From assembly GCF_010692745.1 (NCBI RefSeq), contig NZ_JAAHTB010000039.1, forward strand, positions 1 through 41,266: a DNA stretch of 41,266 nucleotides. The letters are read 5' to 3'. The translations under genes and the position numbers were made by a program. The stretch comes from Methylobacterium sp. BTF04. GTDB taxonomy: Bacteria; Pseudomonadota; Alphaproteobacteria; Rhizobiales; Beijerinckiaceae. The first letter of the stretch is position 1, and every line of letters starts with the position of its first letter. Positions 5,936-13,669 of the stretch are shown here, piece by piece. The notes beneath the pieces are model-generated. The model searched no databases and was not told the origin of the DNA. It saw only the letters and a list, made by a program, of their open reading frames with translations.

Positions 5936-8277
5936 CGGCTGCCGCCGCGGGGCGGCCGGCCTGCACCGCCGCCGGGCGGCCGACTTGCACCGCCGCCAGG
6001 CGGCCGACTTGCACCGCCGCCGGGCTTGCCGCCGGCGCCACCGCTGCGATGGCCGAACCCGCCGGGTTTGCCAAAGCCGCCGGGCTTGCCGAAGCCGCCC
6101 GGCTTGCCGCCGGGCCGGCCGAACCCACCCGGCTTCGCGCCAGCCTTGAACCCACCGCGCTCCGCTCCGGCGCGTTCACCACCGGTGCGTTCACCGCCAC
6201 CGGCCCGCTCGCCGCCGATCGTATCGCTGCCGAAGCGCGACCCGCCGGGCTTGAACCCGCCTCGGTCACCGCCGGGACGCTCGCCGCCCCGGAAACCGGA
6301 CGGCTTGTCGCCGCGGAAGCCAGCGGGCTTGTCACCTCGGAAGCCGGCAGGCTTGTCGGCGCGGAAGCCGGCAGGCTTGTCACCTCTAAAGCCGCTAGGC
6401 TTGTCGGCACGGAAACCGGCAGGCTTGTCGCCTCTGAAGCCGGCGGGCTTGTCGCCTCTGAAGCCGGCGGGCTTGTCGCCGCGGGGCTCGCCGCGATTGA
6501 AGGCCGGGCGCTCGGCCCTGTCCTTGAAACCGCCGCCGTCACGGCTCGGCCCCGCATTGAACACACGCGGACGCTCGTCGCCACCGCGCGGGGGACCACG
6601 CCGCTCGGCACCGTCCTGACGAAAATTGCCGCGCGGGGCATCGTCCCGGCGCGGAGGCCGGGCGTCGCCGTCGAACCGGCGCGGGGGACGATCCTCGCTC
6701 TGGCGCGCGGCGCGGGCATCCGACTGGCGGACCGTGCGGACGGGACGCTCGGACGCATCCGCCTCGGGACGCGGGCGCTGCGGGCGGCTGTCGGCGCCCT
6801 CGTCGTCACGCCGGAAGGCCCGATCGCGCCGGTGCGGCTCGGGAGCCGGCTCCTGCGGGCTCGCCTTCAGGCGCTCCACCAGCACCCGGCGGTCGCCGGT
6901 GTTGATCGCGCCGACGCGCTCGCGGCCGCGGGTGGCGGCCGCCTCGCGCTCGGCTTTCGGGTCGGCGCCGCGGCGCGGAATCTTGACCCGGCGCAGGGTG
7001 TCGTCCTGCGGCGCGGCCTCTTCGGCGCGCCAGACCGAGCGACGCGGACCGGCGCTGTTGCCGCCGGTGGGGACGCGGGCCGGAACCGTGGGCTTCTGCA
7101 TCGGCCGATCGCCGCCGCGATCATAGGAGCCGCGCGCGGGGCGTGGCGCCTCGTCGTCATAAGCGCGGCGTTCCCGCTCGGGCCGCTGCGCCGCCGAGGC
7201 GCTGCGGGCCGGCTGCTTGGTCTGCGGCTTGGGCGAGCCGAACGCGGCGATGGGCTCGCGCACCGGGCTCTCGAAATCGACGCCGGCTTGGGAGGCCAGG
7301 GCGGTTCCGAGCTGCTCCTTGAGCACCTTGGTGCGGATCTCCTCCACCAGCCCGACTTCGAGGTCTCCGAGCTGGAACGGCCCGAAGGACAGCCGGATCA
7401 GCCGGTTCACCGCGAGCCCGAGATGCTCGAGGATGCGCTTGACCTCGCGGTTCTTGCCCTCGCGCAGGCCCAGCGTCAGCCACAGGTTGTCGCCGGACGC
7501 GCGGTCGAGCACTGCGTCGACAGGGCCGTAATCCATCCCGTCGATGGTGACGCCCTTGCGCAACTTGTCGAGTTCGGCCTGGCTGGTATCGCCATGGGCG
7601 CGCACGCGGTAGCGCCGCAACCAGCCGGTATCGGGATGCGCGATGACCTTGGCGAGACCGCCATCGTTGGTCAGCAGCAGCAGGCCCTCGGTGTTGATGT
7701 CGAGGCGGCCGATGGCCACCACCCGGGGCAGATCCTCGGGCAGCGATTCGAACACGGTCTGGCGCCCTTCCGGGTCGCGCGCCGTGGTGACGAGGCCGCG
7801 CGGCTTGTGGAACAGCCAGAGGCGGGTCCGCTCGCGTACCGGCAACGGCTCGCCGTCGACGGTGATCTCGTCCTCGGCGGTGACGTTCACCGCCGGCGAG
7901 GTCAGCACCTTGCCGTTGAGGGTGATGCGCCCCTGTTCGATCATCGCCTCGACATCGCGACGCGAGGCGATGCCGGCTCGCGCCACCGCCTTGGCGATCC
8001 GGTCGCCCTCGGGCGCCGCCGGGTCGGTATCGGCATCCGCCGGCTTGGCGGCCGGAGCGGGACTCGGCGCGGGCTTGCGGCGCAAGGGGGCGTCGCCGCC
8101 ACGCGCGACCGGCGCGGCGCGGCGCACCTTCGGCTGCTCCTCGGCGGACTTGCCCGGCACGCCGGCATCGGTTGCGGGAGCCCAAAGGGCGTCAGGCGCG
8201 TCGGCCTGCGTCGATACGGGCTGGGTCACGGGCACGTCCTCGGACCCGCCCGCGTTGTCGTCGTTGATGTCGCTCAT
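5932..8277 (-). CDS. rluB: Pseudouridine synthase RluB-like with a very long repetitive basic tail
   Basis: This enzyme makes pseudouridine in 23S rRNA. Of 781 residues (start MSDINDDNAGG at 8277; upstream in-frame codons look non-coding), a Pro/Ala-rich leader is followed by an S4 RNA-binding domain at about 92-145 and the RsuA/RluB catalytic domain with GRLDINTEGLLLLTNDG at 190-206 (Asp193 catalytic). From about residue 340 the protein is a disordered Arg/Gly/Asp/Pro-rich tail of about 440 residues. It includes eight copies of a GDKPAGFR-type octapeptide at about 600-663, Phe-Gly-Lys-Pro-Gly repeats, and a Pro-Pro-Gly-Gly-Gly C-terminus. E. coli RluB has about 290 residues. It lies first in an operon with rsmD. 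Confidence 0.92.
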   Translation of the reverse strand: MSDINDDNAGGSEDVPVTQPVSTQADAPDALWAPATDAGVPGKSAEEQPKVRRAAPVARGGDAPLRRKPAPSPAPAAKPADADTDPAAPEGDRIAKAVARAGIASRRDVEAMIEQGRITLNGKVLTSPAVNVTAEDEITVDGEPLPVRERTRLWLFHKPRGLVTTARDPEGRQTVFESLPEDLPRVVAIGRLDINTEGLLLLTNDGGLAKVIAHPDTGWLRRYRVRAHGDTSQAELDKLRKGVTIDGMDYGPVDAVLDRASGDNLWLTLGLREGKNREVKRILEHLGLAVNRLIRLSFGPFQLGDLEVGLVEEIRTKVLKEQLGTALASQAGVDFESPVREPIAAFGSPKPQTKQPARSASAAQRPERERRAYDDEAPRPARGSYDRGGDRPMQKPTVPARVPTGGNSAGPRRSVWRAEEAAPQDDTLRRVKIPRRGADPKAEREAAATRGRERVGAINTGDRRVLVERLKASPQEPAPEPHRRDRAFRRDDEGADSRPQRPRPEADASERPVRTVRQSDARAARQSEDRPPRRFDGDARPPRRDDAPRGNFRQDGAERRGPPRGGDERPRVFNAGPSRDGGGFKDRAERPAFNRGEPRGDKPAGFRGDKPAGFRGDKPAGFRADKPSGFRGDKPAGFRADKPAGFRGDKPAGFRGDKPSGFRGGERPGGDRGGFKPGGSRFGSDTIGGERAGGGERTGGERAGAERGGFKAGAKPGGFGRPGGKPGGFGKPGGFGKPGGFGHRSGGAGGKPGGGASRPPGGGASRPPGGGAGRPPRGGSR
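6289..6480 (-). repeat. 24-base tandem repeat inside rluB (8 copies)
   Basis: The motif CTTGTCG or CTTGTCA (plus strand) recurs exactly every 24 bases at 6304, 6328, 6352, 6376, 6400, 6424, 6448 and 6472. Each unit encodes one GDKPAGFR-type octapeptide (variants with A for G and S for A). Units differ mainly at third positions, so the peptide is conserved better than the DNA. In-frame length variation between strains would be expected. Confidence 0.9.
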
Positions 8278-8360
8278 CCCAGCCCCATAACAGAGGCGAC
8301 GCGCCGTTGCGAGATATCCCGTCTCCGGGCAACCCGGCGACACCGCATGGCTGCCAACGC

Positions 8361-8386
8361 AAAAAGGCAGCCCGAGGCTGCCTTTT
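8361..8386 (-). terminator. Rho-independent terminator downstream of csbD
   Basis: A perfect 11-base stem (AAAAGGCAGCC, 8362-8372, with GGCTGCCTTTT, 8376-8386) has a 3-base loop. Read on the minus strand it ends in a run of five T (8365-8361). It sits about 55 bases beyond the csbD stop and upstream of rluB, so it should end csbD transcription. Confidence 0.8.
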
Positions 8387-8400
8387 CATTCTCACCGATC

Positions 8401-8426
8401 CGCGACGCCCCGGTTCGGGCGTCGCG
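8401..8426 (-). other. GC-rich hairpin between csbD and its terminator
   Basis: A perfect 10-base stem CGCGACGCCC (8401-8410) / GGGCGTCGCG (8417-8426) with a 6-base loop lies 14 bases after the csbD stop. No T-run follows, so it looks like an mRNA 3'-end stabilising structure or part of a double terminator with the hairpin at 8361-8386. Confidence 0.6.
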
Positions 8427-8440
8427 TTGAAACTAAACGA

Positions 8441-8644
8441 TCAGAGCTTGCTCTTCACCGTATCGGCAGCGTGCTTGACGCCGTCCTTGGCGTCACCGAC
8501 GGTCTTCTGGGTCTCGCCCTTCAGCTCCTGGGCCTTGCCTTCGGCCTTCAGCTTGTCGTTGTCGGTGACGTTGCCAATGCCCTGCTTGATGTTACCGACG
8601 GCCTCGTTGGCGACACCCTTGATCTTGTCGGTGGTGCTGCTCAT
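8441..8644 (-). CDS. csbD: CsbD-family stress protein
   Basis: This small (67 residues) hydrophilic, Lys-rich protein starts MSSTTDKIKGVANEAVGNIK and ends DTVKSKL, the classic CsbD/YjbJ pattern. Members are abundant general-stress proteins; their biochemical role is not established. The ATG at 8644 is preceded by GAGGAGCACACG, a strong ribosome-binding site. A sequence matching the EcfG general-stress promoter lies upstream (8692-8716) and a terminator follows, so it is probably a single-gene stress-induced transcript. It sits between the otherwise housekeeping genes rluB and tadA. Confidence 0.93.
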   Translation of the reverse strand: MSSTTDKIKGVANEAVGNIKQGIGNVTDNDKLKAEGKAQELKGETQKTVGDAKDGVKHAADTVKSKL

Positions 8645-8691
8645 CGTGTGCTCCTCGCATTGATCTGGCGGCATTGCCGCGTCGGAGGAGA

Positions 8692-8716
8692 AACGGCCAC
8701 CCCGGCCTGATGTTCC
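8692..8716 (-). promoter_or_regulatory. EcfG-type general-stress promoter for csbD
   Basis: On the minus strand, GGAAC (8716-8712), 16 bases, then CGTT (8695-8692) match the alphaproteobacterial EcfG (PhyR-controlled) consensus GGAAC-N16/17-CGTT. The -10 element is about 48 bases from the csbD start. The gene is of a stress class, which strengthens the call. Confidence 0.75.
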
Positions 8717-8798
8717 GGCCCTGAACAGCCCGGAAGAGCGCCCGATAGAGCGACCTCGGCGGTTTTCGACGCGGTGACAAACGGTTAGGACTACGCGG

Positions 8799-9293
8799 AT
8801 GCGTCCGCCGATCCATAATGTCTCACCACACGGTTCCGCGACCTCCGCCGGCGATCCCCTGAGCCTCGCCTTCGATGCGGCGCGCCGGGCGGCCGGGGAG
8901 GGGGAGGTGCCGGTGGGTGCCGTGGTGGTGCGCGACGGCGTGGTGCTCGCCATCGCGCACAATCGTCCGCGTGCCCTGCACGACCCGACGGCGCACGCGG
9001 AGATCCTGGCGATCCGGGCCGCCTGCGCCCGGATCGCAGACGAGCGCCTGATCGGGTGCGACCTCTACGTGACGCTGGAGCCCTGTCCGATGTGCGCCGG
9101 CGCGATCTCCTTCGCGCGCATCCGCCGGCTCTACTTCTCGGCCTACGACCCGAAGGGTGGCGGCGTCGAACACGGCCCGCGGGTCTTCAACCAGCCGACC
9201 TGCCACCATGCGCCGGAGGTCTATGGCGGTTTTCGCGAGGCGGACGCCGCCGAATTGCTGCGCGACTTCTTTCGCGGCCGGCGTCAGGATTGA
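8799..9293 (+). CDS. tadA: tRNA adenosine(34) deaminase TadA
   Basis: TadA converts the wobble adenosine of tRNA-Arg(ACG) to inosine. Of 164 residues, the deaminase core starts around residue 20, with zinc ligands and catalytic Glu in HAE (His66, Glu68) and PCPMC (Cys96, Cys99), and the family's late segment GGGVEHGPRVFN. The length is normal. The ATG at 8799 has only a weak upstream AGGA, so a slightly later start is possible. It diverges from csbD/rluB; tadA next to rluB and rsmD is a familiar arrangement in this bacterial order. Confidence 0.93.
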   Translation: MRPPIHNVSPHGSATSAGDPLSLAFDAARRAAGEGEVPVGAVVVRDGVVLAIAHNRPRALHDPTAHAEILAIRAACARIADERLIGCDLYVTLEPCPMCAGAISFARIRRLYFSAYDPKGGGVEHGPRVFNQPTCHHAPEVYGGFREADAAELLRDFFRGRRQD

Positions 9294-9361
9294 GCGGAGG
9301 CCGAATCGATGCTCCGGCCGAAACTGTCGCCCGAGTGAGCCACCACGCACGGAGACCTGCC

Positions 9362-10060
9362 ATGCGCCCCTACGAACGCGTCCTCATCGTCGGTGCGGGC
9401 TCGGGTCTGAGCGCCTCCCTCGCCCGATTGTTCGCCAGTGACGGCTTGCGCGTCGGGCTGGCCGCCCGCGACACCGAGAAGCTCGATGCCCTCGCCCGTG
9501 AGACCGGGGCCATTGTCCATGCCTGCGACGCGACGCAGGCCAGCGAGGTCGAAGCCCTGTTCGCCCGGATCGCGCCGGCCCTCGGCGGGGCTCCCGACGT
9601 GGTGATCTACAACGCCAGCGGGCGGCTCCGCGGCGCCATCGCCGATCTCGACCCGGATCGGGTGGCGCAATCCCTGATGGTGAGCGCCCATGGCGGTTTC
9701 CTGGTGGCGCAGGCGGCGGCCCGGCGCATGCTGCCGGCCCGCCACGGGGCGATCCTGTTCACCGGGGCCTCGGCCAGCCTGAAGGGCCATGCCGGCTCCG
9801 CCCCCTTCGCCATGGGCAAGTTCGCCCTGCGCGGCCTCGCCCAGAGCCTGTCCCGCGAGCTCCAGCCCAAGGGCATCCACGTGGCGCATTTCGTCATCGA
9901 TGGGATCATCCGCAGCGCCACGCGCCCCGACCCGGTGGATGCACCCGACAGCACCCTCGACCCGGACGTCATCGCGAAAGCCTATCGCGACGTTCTGCGG
10001 CAGGAGCGGTGCGCCTGGACCTCCGAAGTCGCGCTTCGGCCATGGTTGGAGCGGTTCTGA
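9362..10060 (+). CDS. SDR-family protein with Phe in place of the catalytic Tyr
   Basis: This is a classical-size short-chain dehydrogenase/reductase (232 residues) with nucleotide-binding motif GAGSGLS at 11-17, NASG at about 84-87, Ser137/Ser139 in the usual serine region, and FAMGK at 149-153 where active enzymes have YxxxK. The lysine is kept but the catalytic tyrosine is Phe149. I recall a subgroup of uncharacterised SDRs with a similar Phe-containing motif and a following KGIHVAH-type strand, so this may be a family property and not a mutation. The substrate is unknown. The ATG at 9362 lies 69 bases after the tadA stop, so co-transcription is possible. Confidence 0.8.
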   Translation: MRPYERVLIVGAGSGLSASLARLFASDGLRVGLAARDTEKLDALARETGAIVHACDATQASEVEALFARIAPALGGAPDVVIYNASGRLRGAIADLDPDRVAQSLMVSAHGGFLVAQAAARRMLPARHGAILFTGASASLKGHAGSAPFAMGKFALRGLAQSLSRELQPKGIHVAHFVIDGIIRSATRPDPVDAPDSTLDPDVIAKAYRDVLRQERCAWTSEVALRPWLERF

Positions 10061-10089
10061 GCGCTCAGGCGGCTCTCAACCGCTCATCA

Positions 10090-10443
10090 TCAGGTGTCTT
10101 GAGCCGGAATGGCCGACTTGGCTGGAGCGCGCAAAGCCTCCTCACCCCAGTAATTGAGGCTCTTGCCCGAAAGCCGTGCCGCCAGCGCGGCCTGCGCGTG
10201 AACCTCCGGGGCGACCCGGAACAACATCCGTCCGGAATAGGGCTTCTCGGCCGCCTTTCCCAAACGCTCGCAGGTGACGAGGTAGTCATCCACGGCCTCA
10301 TGAAACGCAGCCGTCAGCCCGGCAACGGAATCGGCGTGGAAACCGACGACGTCGTTGATCCCCGCGAGACGCCCAACGAAGAGGCCGTCTTCCGCGTCGA
10401 ATTCCGCGTGGGCCCGGAGCCCGTTGTACCTCATCACATTCAT
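10090..10443 (-). CDS. hicB: HicB-family antitoxin
   Basis: This 117-residue protein has the HicB fold: a beta-rich N-terminal part (HAEFDAEDGLFVGRLAGI), a helical middle (AAFHEAVDDYLVTCERLG) and a C-terminal DNA-binding segment (APEVHAQAALAARLSGKSLN) of ribbon-helix-helix type. In the family it neutralises the HicA mRNA interferase and represses its own operon. The start at 10443 lies two bases after the stop of the upstream hicA, whose frame is broken (10446-10694), so this antitoxin is orphaned. It runs on the strand opposite to the SDR gene and converges with it. Confidence 0.88.
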   Translation of the reverse strand: MNVMRYNGLRAHAEFDAEDGLFVGRLAGINDVVGFHADSVAGLTAAFHEAVDDYLVTCERLGKAAEKPYSGRMLFRVAPEVHAQAALAARLSGKSLNYWGEEALRAPAKSAIPAQDT

Positions 10444-10445
10444 GG

Positions 10446-10694
10446 TCAGACCCCGGTCTTCACCAGGAAGTCGCGTGCGTCCTCCACCTGATCACGCTTG
10501 GCTTCCTTTGCCGGATGGGGCCTGTGGAACGAAGCGACGACGCCACGGCATTCGAAACGGACGCGGGACCCCGCGCCCTACACCAGCCGGCAGCCCACGG
10601 CGAGGAGAAGCCCCTCGATCGCGGCCCACTCGATGGATGCCGGCACCGGATCGGTGAAGACCGCCTTCAGCGGCCTGACATGCCGGCTGTTCAT
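10446..10694 (-). pseudogene. hicA: HicA-family mRNA interferase broken by an in-frame TAG
   Basis: The minus strand from ATG 10694 reads MNSRHVRPLKAVFTDPVPAS, then IEWAAIEGLLLAVGCRLV, a TAG at 10580-10578 (codon 39), and continues in the same frame GAGSRVRFECRGVVASFHRP through KRDQVEDARDFLVKTGV to TGA. This is a complete HicA homologue of 82 codons with a single nonsense codon. Relatives usually have Glu or a similar residue there, and GAG to TAG is one change. The key region around the family histidine (ASFHRPHP) lies after the stop, so the toxin should be inactive unless TAG is read through. It precedes hicB in the usual hicA-hicB order. Confidence 0.88.
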
Positions 10695-10736
10695 GCTGCC
10701 ATGATTAGCTAGCAAAAGCCGACAATCCAGATCCGG

Positions 10737-12215
10737 TCACGCCGCCGCCAGCGGCTTCGACACGTCCTCCAGCGACCTGCCCTCGGCGGCCGTGCCCCAG
10801 ATGCCGCCGACGATGGCCGCCACCAGCATCAGGACGGCGCCGATCCCGTAGCCGATCAGCACGTTGTCGCGCGATCCGGTCTCCACCAGGGCGCCGAACA
10901 GGAGCGGACCGGAGACGCCGCCGATGCCGGTGCCGAGCGCGTAGAACACCGCGATGGCGAGCGCCCTGATCTCCAGCGGGAAGGTCTCGGCCACGGTAAG
11001 ATACGCCGCACTCGCAGCAGCCGAAGCGAAGAAGAACACCACCATCCAGGCCGCCGTCTGGCCGACCGGGCCGAACACCTCGATCTTGAACAGGTAGCCG
11101 GTGATGGTGAGCAGGACGGCGGAGATCCCGTACGTGAAGGCGATCATCTGGCGACGCCCGATCGTGTCGAACAGGCGCCCGAGCAGCAGCGGCCCGAGGA
11201 AGGAGCCGAGCGCGAACGGCAGCAAGTACCAACCGACATGGTCGCTCGGGACCTGATAGAACCGCTGCAGCACCAGGGCGTAGGTGAAGAACAGCGCGTT
11301 GTAGAAGAACGCCTGCGCCACCATCAGCGCGAGGCCGACCAAGGTCTGCTTGCGGTACCCGACCAGCATCGTGCCGAACACCTCCTTCAAAGGGGTGTGG
11401 CTCCGGGTGATGAGCTTCATGCGCCGGTTCTCGTCCACCGGCGGCAGGGTGATGCCCTCGTCGGTGAAGCGCTTCTCGATTCCCGTCACCACCCGGTCCG
11501 CCTCGGCGACGTAGCCGTGGGTGGCGAGCCAGCGCGGACTCTCCGGAATCCAGGTGCGCAGCAGCAGGATCACGAGGCCGATGCCGCCGCCGACGAAGAA
11601 GGCGATGCGCCAGCCCCAGGCCGGGTCGATCATGCCGGGGCGCAACACCACGATGGAGAGGAAGGAGCCGAGCGCCGCACCGATCCAGAACGACCCGTTG
11701 ATGACGAGATCGGTCCAGCCGCGCACGCGGGCGGGGACAAGCTCCTGGATCGTCGAGTTGATGGCGGTGTACTCGCCGCCGATACCGGCCCCGGTGAAGA
11801 ACCGGAAGAGACAGAAGCTCCAGATGTTCCAGGACAGGCCGGTGGCCGCGGTGGCGACGAGGTAGAGCGCCAGGGTGATGAAGAAGAGTTTCTTGCGCCC
11901 GATGCGGTCGGTGAGCCAGCCGAAGCCGAGCGCCCCGGTCACCGCGCCGACGAGGTAGGAACTCGCGGCCAGACCCACGTCGAATTCCGAAAAGCTCATC
12001 GGCGCCTCGCGCAGGGCGCCGACCAGGGAGCCGGCCAGGGTCACTTCCAGCCCGTCGAGCACCCAGGTGATCCCCAGGGCGACGATGACGAGGACGTGGA
12101 AGCGCCCCCAGGGCAACCGGTCGAGCCGGGCGGCGATGTCGGTATCGATCACCGTGCCCATCGCTACGCGCTCGGGCGCAGCTCCGCTCGACATCGTTTC
12201 AGCCCTGGTCGCCAT
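10737..12215 (-). CDS. MFS transporter, sugar/organic-acid porter type
   Basis: This is a 12-helix major facilitator (492 residues). The first helix contains WVLDGLEVTLAG, followed by the loop 2-3 signature GWLTDRIGRKK, GAGIGGEYTAINSTIQE in helix 5, and the mid-protein PESPRW motif of the sugar-porter-like branch. The matching second-half loop GRLFDTIGRR is also present. Members carry diverse substrates (sugars, aromatic acids, nicotinate); the substrate cannot be named. The start at 12215 (MATRAETM) is chosen because GAGG lies 7 bases before it and the upstream in-frame codons are not protein-like. Confidence 0.85.
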   Translation of the reverse strand: MATRAETMSSGAAPERVAMGTVIDTDIAARLDRLPWGRFHVLVIVALGITWVLDGLEVTLAGSLVGALREAPMSFSEFDVGLAASSYLVGAVTGALGFGWLTDRIGRKKLFFITLALYLVATAATGLSWNIWSFCLFRFFTGAGIGGEYTAINSTIQELVPARVRGWTDLVINGSFWIGAALGSFLSIVVLRPGMIDPAWGWRIAFFVGGGIGLVILLLRTWIPESPRWLATHGYVAEADRVVTGIEKRFTDEGITLPPVDENRRMKLITRSHTPLKEVFGTMLVGYRKQTLVGLALMVAQAFFYNALFFTYALVLQRFYQVPSDHVGWYLLPFALGSFLGPLLLGRLFDTIGRRQMIAFTYGISAVLLTITGYLFKIEVFGPVGQTAAWMVVFFFASAAASAAYLTVAETFPLEIRALAIAVFYALGTGIGGVSGPLLFGALVETGSRDNVLIGYGIGAVLMLVAAIVGGIWGTAAEGRSLEDVSKPLAAA

Positions 12216-12334
12216 CGACGCCTCGTTAACCGTGCCTCGGAACAGTTGTTGGCAATCGTCACGTCGTCCGCTCGGTTCCGCCAAGCTTTCATCACCGCGT
12301 GTTTGATGGAGGGGCTCGCCCGGATGCCTCTGCG

Positions 12335-12583
12335 ATGAAACCGTCCCTCCTGTCCGCCAGTCTCGCCGCATTCGCCATCCTGTCGGGGGCGCATCCGACG
12401 CTCGCCGCCGAGCCCGATCGCCCCGCGCCCAGCGGGATGGAATGGTGGCGTCTGCGCTCCACCGACGTGCTCACCACCGGCGCGACGAGTCCGAGCCCCG
12501 TTAGGACTTCGCCGGCCTCGGAGATTCCCGAGGCCCGGCGCGCCGTACGGATGGTGTATCCCGGCCTCGTCGGCAGCCGCTGA
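12335..12583 (+). CDS. Small exported hypothetical protein
   Basis: This 82-residue protein starts MKPSLLSASLAAFAILSG and has a clear Sec signal peptide, probably cut after HPTLAA. The mature part (EPDRPAPSGMEWWRLRSTDV, then a Ser/Pro/Thr-rich stretch) has no recognised domain. A GATGGAGGGG motif upstream is rather far from the ATG. The gene ends three bases from the convergent permease gene. Function unknown. Confidence 0.6.
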   Translation: MKPSLLSASLAAFAILSGAHPTLAAEPDRPAPSGMEWWRLRSTDVLTTGATSPSPVRTSPASEIPEARRAVRMVYPGLVGSR

Positions 12584-12586
12584 CGC

Positions 12587-13669
12587 TCAGGTTCTCTCGG
12601 CCAGCCGCGGATCGAGGGCGTCGGCAAGGCCGTCGCCGAGCAGGTTGAGGGCGATCAGGGTGGCGACCAGGAAGGCCGCCGGACCGGCGAGCAGCCACGG
12701 CGCCGATTCGATGGCGCGCGCGCCCTCCGCGATCAGCGCGCCCCAGCTCGTCTGCGGCTCCTGCACGCCGAGGCCGAGGAACGACAGGAAGCTCTCCAGC
12801 AGGATCACGCGGGGCACCAGCAGCGTCGCCGCCACGGCCACGGGGCCGAGGGTGTTGGGAATGACGTGCCGGGACAGGATCGCCACCGTGGACAGCCCGA
12901 GCGCCTCGGCGGCGCGGACGAAATCGCGCCGGCGCAGGGACAGGGTCTGGGCGCGGACGATGCGGGCCATGTCGAGCCACTCGACGGCGGCGATGGCGAC
13001 GAGGATCAATCCGAGCCCGGCCCGGAAGAACACCAGCAGCATGATCACGAAGAACACGAACGGCAGCGCGTAGAGGATGTCGACGCAGCGCATCATCACC
13101 GCGTCGGCCCGGCCGCCGAGGTAGCCCGCCACCGCCCCGTAGGCGACGCCGATGACGAGCGCCACCGCCGTGGCGACCAGTCCGATCAGCAGGGAGACCC
13201 GGCCGGCGACGAGGATTCGCGTGAGGAGGTCGCGCCCGAGCGCGTCGGTGCCGAGGAGGAAATACAGCCGCCGCACCGGAGCCTCGACCACGAGGCTGCG
13301 CCCGTCCTCGCTCCGCTCCAAGACTTTCGGCGGGCCGAACAGGTCGGAGCGCGGCAGGTAGCTCAAGCTGCGTTCGTCGATCGGCCTGGACGAGTCCAGG
13401 ATGAGACGCATGATCCCGTCACGGACGACGCTCTCTCGCACCGTCGCCCGCATGCGGAAGGCGAGGCGCTCCAGGGCCGGCCTCACGGCCTCGGAGAGCG
13501 GATGAGCGCCAAGACCGGGCGGCGTCTGCACGAGGTCGGCGTAGATCCGTCCCGGCTGGTGGCCGGTGAGAAGCGGCCCGACGAGGCAGGCGAGGGTGAT
13601 CGCGCCGAGCAGCCCGAGGGCCGCCAGCGCGCCGCGATTGCGCGCGAGCCGGCCCCAGGCCCGGCTCAC
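12587..13669 (-). CDS. Peptide/nickel-type ABC transporter permease, DppC/OppC class
   Basis: This inner-membrane permease of a dipeptide/oligopeptide importer has 360 residues. Helix 1 is at about 15-33 (ALAALGLLGAITLACLVGPL), followed by a large insert of about 100 residues before the conserved LLGTDALGRDLLTRIL motif (138-153) that opens the permease domain, and the ATPase-contact loop EALGLSTVAILSRHVIPN around 255-272. The GTG start at 13669 overlaps the upstream permease stop by four bases (GTGA). It is the last gene of the operon; no ATPase gene follows in the window. Confidence 0.9.
   Translation of the reverse strand: MSRAWGRLARNRGALAALGLLGAITLACLVGPLLTGHQPGRIYADLVQTPPGLGAHPLSEAVRPALERLAFRMRATVRESVVRDGIMRLILDSSRPIDERSLSYLPRSDLFGPPKVLERSEDGRSLVVEAPVRRLYFLLGTDALGRDLLTRILVAGRVSLLIGLVATAVALVIGVAYGAVAGYLGGRADAVMMRCVDILYALPFVFFVIMLLVFFRAGLGLILVAIAAVEWLDMARIVRAQTLSLRRRDFVRAAEALGLSTVAILSRHVIPNTLGPVAVAATLLVPRVILLESFLSFLGLGVQEPQTSWGALIAEGARAIESAPWLLAGPAAFLVATLIALNLLGDGLADALDPRLAERT

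Noticed and set aside
6289..6480. Regular 24-base repeats that might be read as a CRISPR array
   Set aside because: There are no unique spacers; the units are contiguous and encode a periodic peptide inside rluB.
5890..8430. An 846-residue open frame opposite rluB
   Set aside because: It mirrors the repetitive tail of rluB and has no start signal or recognisable domain.
12257..12282. EcfG-like promoter for the MFS gene (GGAAC-N16-CGAT on the minus strand)
   Set aside because: The -10 element is CGAT in place of CGTT, a key mismatch, and the gene is not an obvious stress gene.
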